Source: Thermoleophilaceae bacterium
GTDB lineage: Bacteria > Actinomycetota > Thermoleophilia > Solirubrobacterales > Thermoleophilaceae
NCBI GenBank assembly: GCA_025928345.1
Contig: JAICJR010000002.1
Location: 1 to 55,396 of the forward strand
Direction of reading: 5' to 3'
DNA length: 55,396 nucleotides
Shown here: in pieces, positions 1 to 9,375 of the stretch
Position numbering within the stretch: the first letter of the stretch is position 1
Layout of the letters: each line of letters opens with the position of its first letter
Program-made: the position numbers and the translations under genes
Notes under the pieces: model-generated
What the model saw: the letters and a program-made list of their open reading frames with translations, nothing else
Databases searched by the model: none
Told to the model about the DNA's origin: nothing

Positions 1-1210
1 AGTACCAGAGGTCCTTGGTGCGCTTGCGCCACTCATGCAGGTTCTCGGCCGTGGGCTCCTTGATTGCCGCGCTGTACGCGCGGCGTCCGCGCCTGTAGAT
101 CCGTTCCAGGCCCGGCTCGAGGGCATCGAAGCCGGGCTTGCGGAGCTGCCACCCTTCCACGCTCTCGCGAGCCGGGAGCAGGGTCGATTCGACACCGTGG
201 AGGGGCCCGCCATCGCCGTCCAGATCGGTACTGGCAGTGTCGCGCGCGCGCGCGAGTCCGGTCCGGAAGGCGCCGAGCTGGATCGCCCGGACCTCGAGCG
301 GGTAGCGCTTTGTCAGGCCGTCGAGGGACTCGATCAGCACCTGGCTGTCGCGCGACCCCGACAGCAGCCGGCCGGCATCGCGAAAGGCTTCGTTCTGACG
401 TTCGAATTCGACGTCGCCGAGCTCCCCGCGGACGAGGCGCGCGACCGCGCGCACGCGCTTGAGCGACTTGCGCGATTCGTGCACGGCCGTGCCCGGCTCT
501 TGGTCCGTGCGGCCCTCCGCGCGATCGAGCACCTCATCGATCTGGCCGAGCGCCACGCGCCGGATGCCCTCCGCCACCGGCTCCTCGGCACGCAGCCGGA
601 ACACGCGCTCGGCTCGCGCCCGGCTCTCGCGCGTGGCGAGACACTGGTTGCGGTACTCGGGATCTCCCGTGATCTCCCGGCCGAGCCAGTCCGGCGCCTG
701 GAACGCGGCGCTCGCCTCGAGTGTCGGGAACTCGACCTCGGCGACCGTGAGCCCCCTGAGCCAGCCGCCATACACGTCGAGCTCGATGCTCAGCCCGGCG
801 GCGCCCGCCGGAAGCACGTAGCGGCGCTTGCGACGCCGGCGGCCGGAGGTGAGCGGCCAGAGTGCGTCGAGGCTCGTCTCCGCGATGACGAGCTGCTGTT
901 CGATGCGCGCCTCGCCGGCACCCGCCTTGACGGTGAGCGTGGGCGGGCGCTCCCCATGCCGGCGCAGCCGCACCTCTACTGGGCCGTCGACCGCGAGGTA
1001 GCCCTGCTCGATCTCCTCGCTGGGCCGGCTCTCGAGGTCCGCGGGCAGCGCCTCGACAAGGTACTTGCGCTCGATCTCCAGTCCGTTAGAGCGGGCCGGG
1101 CGGGTCTTCGGCCGCCGGGCATCGAGCGCAACCGCCGCGCCCGCCGCCATCAGCGCGAGCCCGCTGAGCCGGTGTCTCCTGAGGACGCGTACGGCGTGCT
1201 GGTAGAGCAT
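1..1210 (-). CDS. CYTH-CHAD domain protein (partial, runs off window start)
   Basis: Manual minus-strand translation gives N-terminal ...NGLEIERKYLVEALP (CYTH) and C-terminal ESRKSLKRVRAVARLVRGELGD...FRDAGRLLSGSRDSQVLIESL...NLHEWRKRTKDLWY (CHAD). Absent from the ORF track because it has no stop inside the window. Confidence 0.88.
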   Translation of the reverse strand, partial: MLYQHAVRVLRRHRLSGLALMAAGAAVALDARRPKTRPARSNGLEIERKYLVEALPADLESRPSEEIEQGYLAVDGPVEVRLRRHGERPPTLTVKAGAGEARIEQQLVIAETSLDALWPLTSGRRRRKRRYVLPAGAAGLSIELDVYGGWLRGLTVAEVEFPTLEASAAFQAPDWLGREITGDPEYRNQCLATRESRARAERVFRLRAEEPVAEGIRRVALGQIDEVLDRAEGRTDQEPGTAVHESRKSLKRVRAVARLVRGELGDVEFERQNEAFRDAGRLLSGSRDSQVLIESLDGLTKRYPLEVRAIQLGAFRTGLARARDTASTDLDGDGGPLHGVESTLLPARESVEGWQLRKPGFDALEPGLERIYRRGRRAYSAAIKEPTAENLHEWRKRTKDLWY

Positions 1211-1220
1211 GCCGTCCACC

Positions 1221-3935
1221 TCACCCGGTAGGGCGGCGCGCCACCCGCTTGCCGAGCTCCCAAAGCCCGAACAGCACCACGGCGGCGAGCAGCGCCAGGC
1301 CGAACTGCCCGGCCGTGAGCGGCCGCGTGCCGAGCAGCCGCTGCATCGCGTCCATCTGCGTGACGAGCACCGCCAGCACGATCTGGCCGAGCGCGGTGAA
1401 AGTGAGCGTCCGGTTGTCGAGCGTGTCGGACCTCACCGCCGAGAGCCAGATGCTGCGGCTCTCGAAGGCCGCTATGACGATCATCAACGAGAACGCCGTG
1501 AGCCCGATCGAGGAGCCCACCGCAACGCTGCCGTAGTGGGACTTTCCGAAGTAGATGAGGGCGTCGAGCACGATCGCCATGTACAGGCCCACGAGCCCCG
1601 CGGTGGCGAGCAGACTGCGCGTGACGATCGACTCGTCGCTCGGTCGCGGGCGCAGCTTCATCAGACCTGGCGTGGCCTTGTCCAGCCCGAGCGCCATGCC
1701 GAGCGGCGCGCTCACCAGGAAGTGGATCCACAGCACCTGCGGCGAGCTGAACGGCTGCCCCGCAGCGATGTTGAGCAGCGTCGCGCCGAGGAACGTGAGC
1801 ACGAACGCCACGAGCGTGATCAGCACGAAGCGGACGTACTTGCTCAGGTTGTCGTACACCTTGCGGCCCTGGGCCACCGCGTGCACGATCGTCGCGAAGT
1901 TGTCGTCGGACAGGATCATGCGGCCGGCGTTCTTCGCCACCTCGGTGCCGCTGCCCATCGCGATCCCGATGTGCGCGGCCTTGATCGCCGGCGCGTCGTT
2001 GACGCCGTCGCCGGTCATCGCCACAACCTCGCCCTTCTTCTTCAGCGTGTCGACCAGCAGCACCTTGTGCTCCGGCGCCACGCGGCCAACCACTCCGATC
2101 CGGTCGATCCGCGACAGCCGTTCCTCCTCGCTGAGCGCGGCGAACTCGGAGCCGAGGATCGCCTCCCCCTCGATGCCGAGTTGGCGCGCGATCGCCGTGC
2201 CCGTGACCACGTCGTCGCCCGTGACCATGCGCAGGCGGATGTGCGCGCCCTGCGCGTCGCGCACCGCGGGCTTCGACTCCTTGCGCGCGGGGTCCACCAT
2301 GCCCACGAGGCTCGTGAGCTCGAGCCCGTCGACGTAGCCGAGGAGGTCGCCATTCGGGTCGAACGAGCCCGCATCGAGGTCGTGCACGCCGGCCGCCATC
2401 ACGCGCAGCCCGCGCTTCTCGAGGCGCTTGACGTTCGCCTCGGTGTCCTGCTGCAGCCGGTCGTCCCAGGGCAGCCGCGTGCCGTCCGACAGAGCGCCGG
2501 ACGCGTGGCTCATCACGGCCGGCGCCGCACCCTTCACGAAGCAGCGCACGACCTGCCTGCCCGAGTCGTCCTCCGCGCGCGTGAATGCCGCCATCAGCTT
2601 GTACGTGGGGTCGAACGGGAGCGTGGCCAGGCGCGGATAGCGCTCGCGCGTGGCGTCGATGTCGAGTCCCGCCTTGCTGCCCAGCACCAGCAGCGCACCC
2701 TCGGTGGGATCGCCCACCACCTCGCCGTCCACGAGCTGCGCGTCGCTCGCGACGATGTAGGGAAGGATCGCCTGCTCGATCGTGGGGCTCGAGCCGGCGG
2801 CGTGGTGGACCTTCCCGTCGAGCGAGTAGCCGCCGCCGGAGATGGTGTAGCGGTCGCTCGGGTCGACCACCTCCACGGCGGTCATCTGGTTGAGCGTGAG
2901 CGTGCCCGTCTTGTCGGAGTTGATCGCGGACGTCGAGCCGAGCGTCTCCACAGAGCTCAGGTCCTTCACCACGGCGCCCTGCTTCGCGAGCTCGGACGCC
3001 CCGAGCGACATGATCACCTGGAGCACCGTGGGCATGGCCTCGGGGATCGACGCGATGGCGAGCGCCACCGCGCTCGTGAACAGCACGGTGCTGGACTGCC
3101 CGCGCTCCGCGCCCAGCGCGAACATCACGGCCATCGTGATCCCGGCGGCGCCGGCGATCCACAGTGTGAGCGTGTTGAGCTGACGCGTCAGCGGCGTCTG
3201 CTCCTTCGCCGTCGCGGCGAGCATGCCCGCGATCTTTCCCACCTGCGAGTCCGCGCCGGTGGCCGTGACGATGGCGACGCCGCTGCCATGCGTCACCGGG
3301 GTGTGCATGAAGGCCATGTTGATCTGGTCGCCAGGGGAGAGGTCCATGTCCTCGAGGGCGTCCGTCTCCTTCGCCACCGGGGCGCTCTCGCCGGTGAGCT
3401 CGGCCTCGTCTATCTGAAGGGCGCTCGCGTCGATGATCCGTGCATCCGCGGGCACCGCGCCCCCGGCGGCGAGCGTGATGACGTCGCCCACCACCACCTG
3501 GTCGGCTGGTATCTCGGCGTCTGAGCCGTCGCGAAGGACGCGCGCGCTGGCCTGCACCATCGACTTGAGCGCGTTCATCGCGCTCTCCGCCTTCCCCTCC
3601 TGGCGAAGCGCCACGACCGCGTTCAGCACCGTGATCAGAAGCAGCATCACCGCCGTGCTCCACTCCTGAATCGCGAGCGAGACGATCGCGGCGCCCACCA
3701 GGATGATCTGCATGTAACTCCGGTACTGGTCGACGAAGCGGCGCCAGGTGGGCACCTCGGCCTCGGCCGGCAGGGCGTTCGGGCCGTGGCTCCTCAGGAG
3801 CTCCGCCGCGCGCTCCGACGACAGGCCCGCCGTGGGATCCACACCGAGCCGGGCCGCCACGTCGTTCCCGGAGAGGGCGTACCAGCGGTTCGTCTGGCTG
3901 GTGGCGCGTGGAGCTCTCTGGACGGCCGTGGCCAT
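1221..3935 (-). CDS. Cation-transporting P-type ATPase (Ca2+/Mg2+ type)
   Basis: 904 aa; INSDKTGTLTLNQM phosphorylation motif, TGES, MTGDGVNDAPA, N- and C-terminal cation ATPase domains. Confidence 0.95.
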   Translation of the reverse strand: MATAVQRAPRATSQTNRWYALSGNDVAARLGVDPTAGLSSERAAELLRSHGPNALPAEAEVPTWRRFVDQYRSYMQIILVGAAIVSLAIQEWSTAVMLLLITVLNAVVALRQEGKAESAMNALKSMVQASARVLRDGSDAEIPADQVVVGDVITLAAGGAVPADARIIDASALQIDEAELTGESAPVAKETDALEDMDLSPGDQINMAFMHTPVTHGSGVAIVTATGADSQVGKIAGMLAATAKEQTPLTRQLNTLTLWIAGAAGITMAVMFALGAERGQSSTVLFTSAVALAIASIPEAMPTVLQVIMSLGASELAKQGAVVKDLSSVETLGSTSAINSDKTGTLTLNQMTAVEVVDPSDRYTISGGGYSLDGKVHHAAGSSPTIEQAILPYIVASDAQLVDGEVVGDPTEGALLVLGSKAGLDIDATRERYPRLATLPFDPTYKLMAAFTRAEDDSGRQVVRCFVKGAAPAVMSHASGALSDGTRLPWDDRLQQDTEANVKRLEKRGLRVMAAGVHDLDAGSFDPNGDLLGYVDGLELTSLVGMVDPARKESKPAVRDAQGAHIRLRMVTGDDVVTGTAIARQLGIEGEAILGSEFAALSEEERLSRIDRIGVVGRVAPEHKVLLVDTLKKKGEVVAMTGDGVNDAPAIKAAHIGIAMGSGTEVAKNAGRMILSDDNFATIVHAVAQGRKVYDNLSKYVRFVLITLVAFVLTFLGATLLNIAAGQPFSSPQVLWIHFLVSAPLGMALGLDKATPGLMKLRPRPSDESIVTRSLLATAGLVGLYMAIVLDALIYFGKSHYGSVAVGSSIGLTAFSLMIVIAAFESRSIWLSAVRSDTLDNRTLTFTALGQIVLAVLVTQMDAMQRLLGTRPLTAGQFGLALLAAVVLFGLWELGKRVARRPTG

Positions 3936-3939
3936 GGGC

Positions 3940-4944
3940 TCAGCCGGCGGCCCCGCCTGCCACAGGAACGTCCTTTGCCCGGCCGTCGCCGTTTCCGGCC
4001 TTCCGGCGCAGCTCCGCCTCGAAGGGATCCGGCGCTGCGCCGTCAGGCGCCTCCGCCTCGAGTCCCCCCTTCACCTCCTGGAGCTGCTGACGCCTTTCGT
4101 CGCTCACCGCCGGGAAGCGCGGGTCGATCTCCATGAGCGTGTGGGCGAGCACCGCGGCCGCGCCGATCCGCATGAACCACTTCCGGTCCGCGGGGATCAC
4201 GTACCAGGGCGCCCACTCGGTGCTCGTGTGGGAGAGCGTCTCGGACATCGCCTTGCGGTAGTCGTCGAAGCACTCGCGCTCCCGCACGTCGGCGGCGGAG
4301 AACTTCCAGTTGTGGTCGGGCAGATCGATCCTCCGCAGAAAGCGCCGCCGCTGCTCCTCCTTGGACAGGTTCAGGAACAGCTTCACGATCCGGAAGCCGT
4401 TGTCTGTGAGGTAGCGCTCCCAGTCGTTGATCTCGCGGTAGCGCCTGTTCCAGATGTCGCCCTTCTTCGCCGCGCGGGGCAGCCTCTGGCGGTCGAGGTT
4501 CTCCGGGTGCACGCGCACCACGAGCGTTTCCTCGTAGTACGAGCGGTTGAAGATCCCGATCTCGCCGCGCGCCGGCAGCCGCTTCGCGTAGCGCCAGAGG
4601 AAGTCGTGGTCGAGCTCCTCGGCGGACGGCACCTTGAAGCCGTGGACGGACACGCCCTGCGGGTTCACCCCGCTCATCACATGCCGGATCGTCCCGTCCT
4701 TGCCGGCAGCGTCCAGAGCCTGGAGGACGAGCAGCACCCCCCAGGTGTCCTGCGCCGCCAGTCGTTCCTGATACTCCGCGAGGATCTTCACCCCTTCGGC
4801 GAGCAGCTTGCGCCCCTTGCGCTTCTTCTTGACTCCGGCCTTGAACGCCGGGTCGAAGTCCCGGCCGAGCTTCACCTTCGAGCCAGGCTCGACGCGAAAC
4901 GGCTCGATGAACTCTGCGATTCGATGCTGGGCGTCGTCGGCCAC
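3940..4944 (-). CDS. Polyphosphate kinase 2 family protein
   Basis: 334 aa; LLVLQALDAAGKDGTIRHVMSGVNPQG Walker A-like and FNRSYYEETLVVRVHPE motifs typical of PPK2. Confidence 0.93.
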   Translation of the reverse strand: MADDAQHRIAEFIEPFRVEPGSKVKLGRDFDPAFKAGVKKKRKGRKLLAEGVKILAEYQERLAAQDTWGVLLVLQALDAAGKDGTIRHVMSGVNPQGVSVHGFKVPSAEELDHDFLWRYAKRLPARGEIGIFNRSYYEETLVVRVHPENLDRQRLPRAAKKGDIWNRRYREINDWERYLTDNGFRIVKLFLNLSKEEQRRRFLRRIDLPDHNWKFSAADVRERECFDDYRKAMSETLSHTSTEWAPWYVIPADRKWFMRIGAAAVLAHTLMEIDPRFPAVSDERRQQLQEVKGGLEAEAPDGAAPDPFEAELRRKAGNGDGRAKDVPVAGGAAG

Positions 4945-4984
4945 CTGGCAGCTCCGGTTTCGGGGCGCGTTCTACGTCAGCCTG

Positions 4985-5029
4985 AGCATCGAGGCTGACC
5001 CCGCCCGCTTCATCACCCCGATCGGGTGA
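4985..5029 (-). promoter_or_regulatory. Palindrome site TCACCC-GATCG-GGGTGA (minus; 5013-5029) + N22 + -10 GATGCT (4985-4990) upstream of PPK2
   Basis: Motif family member; overlaps the BrkB stop codon. Confidence 0.7.
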
Positions 5030-5846
5030 ACCAGGTTCCGCGGCGCTCGTGGAGCGTGGCATTGAGGAACATCGCCGCCACGAGCACGCGGGCCACGAGG
5101 AACAGCCCGACGAGCACGACGGTGGAGGCGCCGAGCGCCCCGTACAGCTTCGGGGACCTCTCGAGCTTGTCGGACAGGTAGTAGACGACGAACAGGTGGA
5201 TGCCGGTGAGGCCGCAGCCAACGAGCACCGCGCCCGGGAGCTCCGCCCTTGCGGCGAGACGCTCGGGCCGTGGCAGGAAGCTGAACGCGAGCAGGGCGAG
5301 CGCCAGGAAGGCCGCTCCTGCGCCGCCGGTGGCGAGCCACCCGAGGCCCGGGGCGTGGCTGCGGACCCAGGAGGCGATCGTCGTCGCGGTGAGGCCGAGC
5401 ACGAAGATGCCGGTGAACGCCGCGCTGGCGCGCAGCGGCCTTCGCAGCCGCCGCGGCTCGAGCTGCCAGGCGATGAACGCCGCCACCCGGAGGGCGCGGA
5501 CTGCGCCGATGCCGAAGTAGACGAGCAGGATCAGGCCCGCCGCGAGGAAGTACCAGCGCGCATGGGCGCCGCTCTGCACGGCAGCGGCCGCGGAGCGCGC
5601 CGCCACTCCGCTCAGCCCGAAGCTCTTCCCGGCGTCCACCAGGCTTTTCTGGCTCGACTCGACCCAGAAGCTGGCGGCGGCGGCCACCAGGAGCCCGAAC
5701 GCCACGAGCCAGAAGAAGAGCCGGTAGGCGAGCCCGCCGGCGAGCAGCGCCGCGCCGGACCGCTGCTCGCGCTCCATCGAGTCGAAGAAGGCGAGCGCCG
5801 CCGGCATGCGTCGCGCTCGGGCGACCGCCTGCTTGCTCTTGGTCAC
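5013..5846 (-). CDS. YihY/BrkB-family membrane protein
   Basis: ORF with multiple TM segments, FFDSMEREQRSGAALLAGGLAYRLFFWLVAFGLL. GTG start at 5846 chosen because a -10 element lies 7 nt upstream; the ORF track start is 5945. Confidence 0.8.
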   Translation of the reverse strand: MTKSKQAVARARRMPAALAFFDSMEREQRSGAALLAGGLAYRLFFWLVAFGLLVAAAASFWVESSQKSLVDAGKSFGLSGVAARSAAAAVQSGAHARWYFLAAGLILLVYFGIGAVRALRVAAFIAWQLEPRRLRRPLRASAAFTGIFVLGLTATTIASWVRSHAPGLGWLATGGAGAAFLALALLAFSFLPRPERLAARAELPGAVLVGCGLTGIHLFVVYYLSDKLERSPKLYGALGASTVVLVGLFLVARVLVAAMFLNATLHERRGTWFTRSG

Positions 5847-5853
5847 CGGGGCG

Positions 5854-5898
5854 ATGGTCCCGCCGCCGTCGCGGAAGCGCGTCGCCCGGATTGGGTGA
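5854..5898 (-). promoter_or_regulatory. Palindrome site TCACCC-AATCC-GGGCGA (minus; 5882-5898) + N22 + -10 GACCAT (5854-5859) upstream of BrkB gene
   Basis: Motif family member; GTG at 5846 is 7 nt after the -10. Confidence 0.65.
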
Positions 5899-6007
5899 CC
5901 CTGGGCCACTGGTGCATGCACCCCCGGTGCTGGCAGGCGGGCCACATTGTCCGGCCCCGGCGCTGCTGCGAACCTCGTTACAACGATCCCGTCTCCGCGT
6001 CGCCAAT

Positions 6008-6379
6008 TTGACCTACAGCGCCACCCACGCCTCCCGCCAGTTGCGCTTCGAGGTGCGCACCGGCGGCAACCCGGGAGCGCTCGCCCGCCGCCAGCTCGAC
6101 TATGTGGCGAACGAGATCGACCACTCGACGTTCGCGCGGCTCCGGCTGCTCGTCAGCGAGCTGGTGAACCGCGCGGCAGGGGATCCCGAGCGTGTGTCCG
6201 TGGAGGTGTCGGTGACGGTGTCGCAGGCCGCGATCCGCGCGGTGGTCCTGGACGACTCCTGCGGCGAGCCGCGCGTCCTTGACTGGGCGCTCCTGCTGGT
6301 CGGCCGCATCGCGGACCGCTGGGGCGTGGGGCAGGGCATCTGGTTCGAGCTCGACACGCCGCGGCGCCAGGCGGCGTAG
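6008..6379 (+). CDS. Anti-sigma regulatory factor-like ATP-binding protein (HATPase_c, RsbW-like)
   Basis: ARLRLLVSELVNRAAGDP...RVLDDSCG...GLLLVGRIADRWGV pattern; TTG start inferred. Confidence 0.65.
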   Translation: MTYSATHASRQLRFEVRTGGNPGALARRQLDYVANEIDHSTFARLRLLVSELVNRAAGDPERVSVEVSVTVSQAAIRAVVLDDSCGEPRVLDWALLLVGRIADRWGVGQGIWFELDTPRRQAA

Positions 6380-6382
6380 CGA

Positions 6383-7129
6383 TCAGGCTCGCGGCGGGGG
6401 CTCGCCGCGCGTCTGCTGCTTTGAGCGCACCCACTCGCCTGGGCGCCAGAGGCTCACCAGCCCGGCGATCATGGTGACGAGGAAGATCTGGCCGAGCAGC
6501 ATCTCGAGCCCGGCGAACATCTTGCCGGGCTGGCCCGCGGGCACGAGGTTGCCGTAGCCGGTCGTCGTGAGCGTGGTGAGGCTGAAGAAGAGGTAGTCGC
6601 CGGTACCGAGGTGCGCGGAGCTGCCGAAGAGCGGACCGGGCTGGAGCCGGTCGAGCCCCACGTAGAGAGAGGTGAAGAGCAGCGCGAAGATCAGGTACAC
6701 GCTGATTGCGCCGAGGATCGTCCGGAAGCCCACCTCCGCCTCGCTGATCACGGCGCGCAGCACGGCGAAGGCCGCCGCCGCGAGGAGGGCCGTCTGGAGG
6801 AGCGCGCTCAGCGCTAGCGGCGGAGCATCATCCGATGCCGCCGCGATCGCCGCGAGCAGCACCGCGAGCGCGGACAGGCGCCCAGCCCAGCGCACGAAAC
6901 GGTGCGCGATGCCGGCCGTGGCGAGCGCCAGGGTGGCGCTCGCGCAGGTCAGCGCCGCGATAGGCACGGCGGTCCAGCCGTGATATGGGGTCACGGACGC
7001 GAGCACGTAGGTAACGAGGACGAGGACGAGGACGAGGCCGAACGCGTTCGCGATCCGCTCCGCGGGCTCAGTCCACCGCTCGCCCGGCCGGCGTGAAAAG
7101 CTCGGCGGCTCGCGCGCGGTTTGCGGCAT
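6383..7129 (-). CDS. Ion channel (two-TM pore domain, TTTGYGNL filter)
   Basis: SLTTLTTTGYGNLVPAGQPGKMFAGLEMLLGQIFLVTMIAGLVSLW; K+-channel-like pore. Confidence 0.85.
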   Translation of the reverse strand: MPQTAREPPSFSRRPGERWTEPAERIANAFGLVLVLVLVTYVLASVTPYHGWTAVPIAALTCASATLALATAGIAHRFVRWAGRLSALAVLLAAIAAASDDAPPLALSALLQTALLAAAAFAVLRAVISEAEVGFRTILGAISVYLIFALLFTSLYVGLDRLQPGPLFGSSAHLGTGDYLFFSLTTLTTTGYGNLVPAGQPGKMFAGLEMLLGQIFLVTMIAGLVSLWRPGEWVRSKQQTRGEPPPRA

Positions 7130-7136
7130 GCCGGCG

Positions 7137-7181
7137 ATGATCGATGCGCCCGCAGCCGCCCGCGTCATCCCGATCGGATGA
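7137..7181 (-). promoter_or_regulatory. Palindrome site TCATCC-GATCG-GGATGA (minus; 7165-7181) + N22 + -10 GATCAT (7137-7142) upstream of ion channel
   Basis: Motif family member; ATG at 7129 is 7 nt after the -10. Confidence 0.72.
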
Positions 7182-7196
7182 TTCGCAGCCGCCGCG

Positions 7197-8765
7197 TCAG
7201 GCGGCGAGGGAAGCCGGGATCGACATCTCGAGACGGGTGCCGCTTCCCACCGGGCTGTCGATCGCCATCGTGCCGCCCACGGCCTCCACGCGGTCCCGCA
7301 GGCCCTGGAGACCAAGGCCGCCCGCCTCGGTCGCGCCTCCCACGCCGTCGTCGGCCACGACGAGACGCAGCAGCCCGGCGGACCAAGCCCCGCTGATGCG
7401 AACCCGTGACGCGCGCGAGTGCTTCTGAGCGTTCGCCACGGCCTCGACCAAGAGGAAGTAGGCGGTGGCCTCCGCGGCTTCCTCAAAGCGCTCCGGGGGC
7501 AACTCGAGCACGACAACCGGAACGCTCGACCTCGCCGCCAGCTCATTCACGGAGCGGGCGAGCCCGAACTTCTTGAGCACGGGTGGATGCAATCCGTGCG
7601 CCAGCTCCCGGAGCTCCTCGATCGCGCCGTACACATCGTGCTCGGCGCGACGGAAGAGGGCCGCGGTGTTGGCGGGCTGCGCCTGCGCCTCCTCGGCGGC
7701 GATCCCGAGATACACAGCGAGCGCCGTGAGCCGCTGTTGCGCCCCGTCGTGCAGGTTCTGCTCGATGCGTCGCCGCTCGCCGTCGGACGCCTGCATCAAC
7801 CGCGCGCGCGAGGCGCGCAGCCGATTGGCGAGCCTGTCGCGCTCGGCCACGACGGCGGCCAGCGACAGCGTCGAGAGGGCCGCTACGGCGATGTAGAGCT
7901 GGGTCGCGAGGACGCTGCGAGTGATCGAGTGAAAGACGAACGGACCCTCGTAGTGGGTGGTGGCCCACACCGCGTGGCCGCTCGCGATGGCGACGGCGAG
8001 CGTGGCGCCGCGCTCGCCGAAGCGCAGCGCGGCGAGAATCAGGGCGGGGAACACGAGGTACGTCACGGGGTGGTTGCTCCGGAATGAGAGCTCGCTCAAG
8101 CCGACGATCGCGATCACGAGCAACACGCCCTCGGCCCAGCGCTGCCTGAGCCAGGTCAGCGATGGCGGCCGGTGCCACGCGAGCACGAGCGGTACGACTA
8201 TGAGCGCGCCCGAGAGGTCGCCGAGCCACCACGTGCGCCACAACTCCGGGAGAGCCCCGCCGTCCACCACGTGTCCGAGCCGGAGCGAGAAGAGCCCGAT
8301 GGTGGCGCTCACGGCCGTTCCCGCCGCAAGCGCAGCCAGCAGCCGCGTCAGGCGCCGGATGCTCCGAAGCGGCGCGCCGTCGGGCACGAGCCGGCGCAGC
8401 AGCACGACCGCGACCAGGACCTCCAGCGTGTTGCCGGCGCTCTGTCCGACAGCGGATCCGAGCGGCAGGGTGGCGTAGCTGTTCGCCAGCAGGTCTCCCA
8501 GTACCACGCCCGGCCAGAAGCGAAGGCCTCCGAGATACAGGAACGCGATGCCCACCCCCACCGGCAGCCACACGATCGACGCCACCGGGCCGGTGAACTT
8601 GAGCGCGTAGCCGAGCTGCGCGCTCCCGTAGTAGAGCCCCACGAGCAACGCGACGCTCATGGGGTAGCGCCAGCTCGCCGGGATCGTTGCGCCGATCGAC
8701 CGCCCGCCGACGCGGGATGCGGTGCCGGACGGGACGACCCGGGACGCCAGTGGGGCACTGGCCAT
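7197..8765 (-). CDS. MASE1-type sensor histidine kinase (HisKA_3/HATPase, NarX-like)
   Basis: N-terminal MASE1-like TM region; RRIEQNLHDGAQQRLTALAVYLG phosphoacceptor box; C-terminal ATPase. Confidence 0.88.
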   Translation of the reverse strand: MASAPLASRVVPSGTASRVGGRSIGATIPASWRYPMSVALLVGLYYGSAQLGYALKFTGPVASIVWLPVGVGIAFLYLGGLRFWPGVVLGDLLANSYATLPLGSAVGQSAGNTLEVLVAVVLLRRLVPDGAPLRSIRRLTRLLAALAAGTAVSATIGLFSLRLGHVVDGGALPELWRTWWLGDLSGALIVVPLVLAWHRPPSLTWLRQRWAEGVLLVIAIVGLSELSFRSNHPVTYLVFPALILAALRFGERGATLAVAIASGHAVWATTHYEGPFVFHSITRSVLATQLYIAVAALSTLSLAAVVAERDRLANRLRASRARLMQASDGERRRIEQNLHDGAQQRLTALAVYLGIAAEEAQAQPANTAALFRRAEHDVYGAIEELRELAHGLHPPVLKKFGLARSVNELAARSSVPVVVLELPPERFEEAAEATAYFLLVEAVANAQKHSRASRVRISGAWSAGLLRLVVADDGVGGATEAGGLGLQGLRDRVEAVGGTMAIDSPVGSGTRLEMSIPASLAA

Positions 8766-8774
8766 GCGGGTCAG

Positions 8775-8792
8775 CATGTCACTTATGACATG
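8775..8792. promoter_or_regulatory. Perfect 7-bp inverted repeat CATGTCA-CTTA-TGACATG upstream of histidine kinase
   Basis: Read directly from sequence; 10 bp upstream of the HK ATG (8765). Confidence 0.6.
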
Positions 8793-8798
8793 TGAGTG

Positions 8799-9368
8799 CT
8801 AGTGCTTCGCCCGGCGATAGAGCGAACGGACTACGAGCGACTCGGCGATCTGCACGGCGCCCTGGGCACACAGCGCGATGCCGGTGAGCAGCGCGAGCGT
8901 CTTCACGCTGATCTCGGGGGACGAGATGATCGCCGTCCCGAGGGCCACAAGCACCACTCCGCGCACGAGCGAGAACAGCCGCCGGGGGCCGACGATCGCG
9001 CGCGCCAGGTCCAGCGCCCCGGTGACGATGAAGAAGGCGCCGAGCGCGAGCGACACCACCACCACGCTCCCCGACGGATTCCGAAGCACCACGATCCCGG
9101 CGATGAGCGCGACCACGCCCAGGAGAAAGCCATCCACGGTGCGCGTCTGATCGGAGAGCGCGCGCACCATCAGCAACACCGCCGCCGCCAGCAGGTAGAT
9201 GCCGGCGATCACGGCCAGCGCCTTGAGGGAGCGGCTCGGCTCGGACAGCACCAGCGCGCCCATCGCCACGCCGAAGCCCCCCGTGATTGTGAGCAGGTAC
9301 CAATACTGCTCGATCGCCGGCGGCTCTCTGAGCGTGTGGGCCGCCTCGGGCATGTAGAGCTCGGCCAT
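8799..9368 (-). CDS. HdeD-family membrane protein
   Basis: 189 aa with six TM segments in HdeD-like (DUF308) layout. Confidence 0.75.
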   Translation of the reverse strand: MAELYMPEAAHTLREPPAIEQYWYLLTITGGFGVAMGALVLSEPSRSLKALAVIAGIYLLAAAVLLMVRALSDQTRTVDGFLLGVVALIAGIVVLRNPSGSVVVVSLALGAFFIVTGALDLARAIVGPRRLFSLVRGVVLVALGTAIISSPEISVKTLALLTGIALCAQGAVQIAESLVVRSLYRRAKH

Positions 9369-9375
9369 GGCTCGC

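Noticed and set aside
35-1231. Plus-strand 398-aa ORF at window start
   Set aside because: Antisense to the CYTH-CHAD gene, whose minus frame has recognisable domain motifs.
1222-1238. TCACCCGGTAGGGCGGC near the ATPase stop/CYTH-CHAD start
   Set aside because: Second half-site absent and no -10 at the required spacing; overlaps coding sequence.
1209-3524. Long plus-strand ORF (771 aa) and minus 837-aa ORF over the P-type ATPase
   Set aside because: Arg/His-rich low-complexity frames opposite or out of frame with a clear P-type ATPase; high-GC artefacts.
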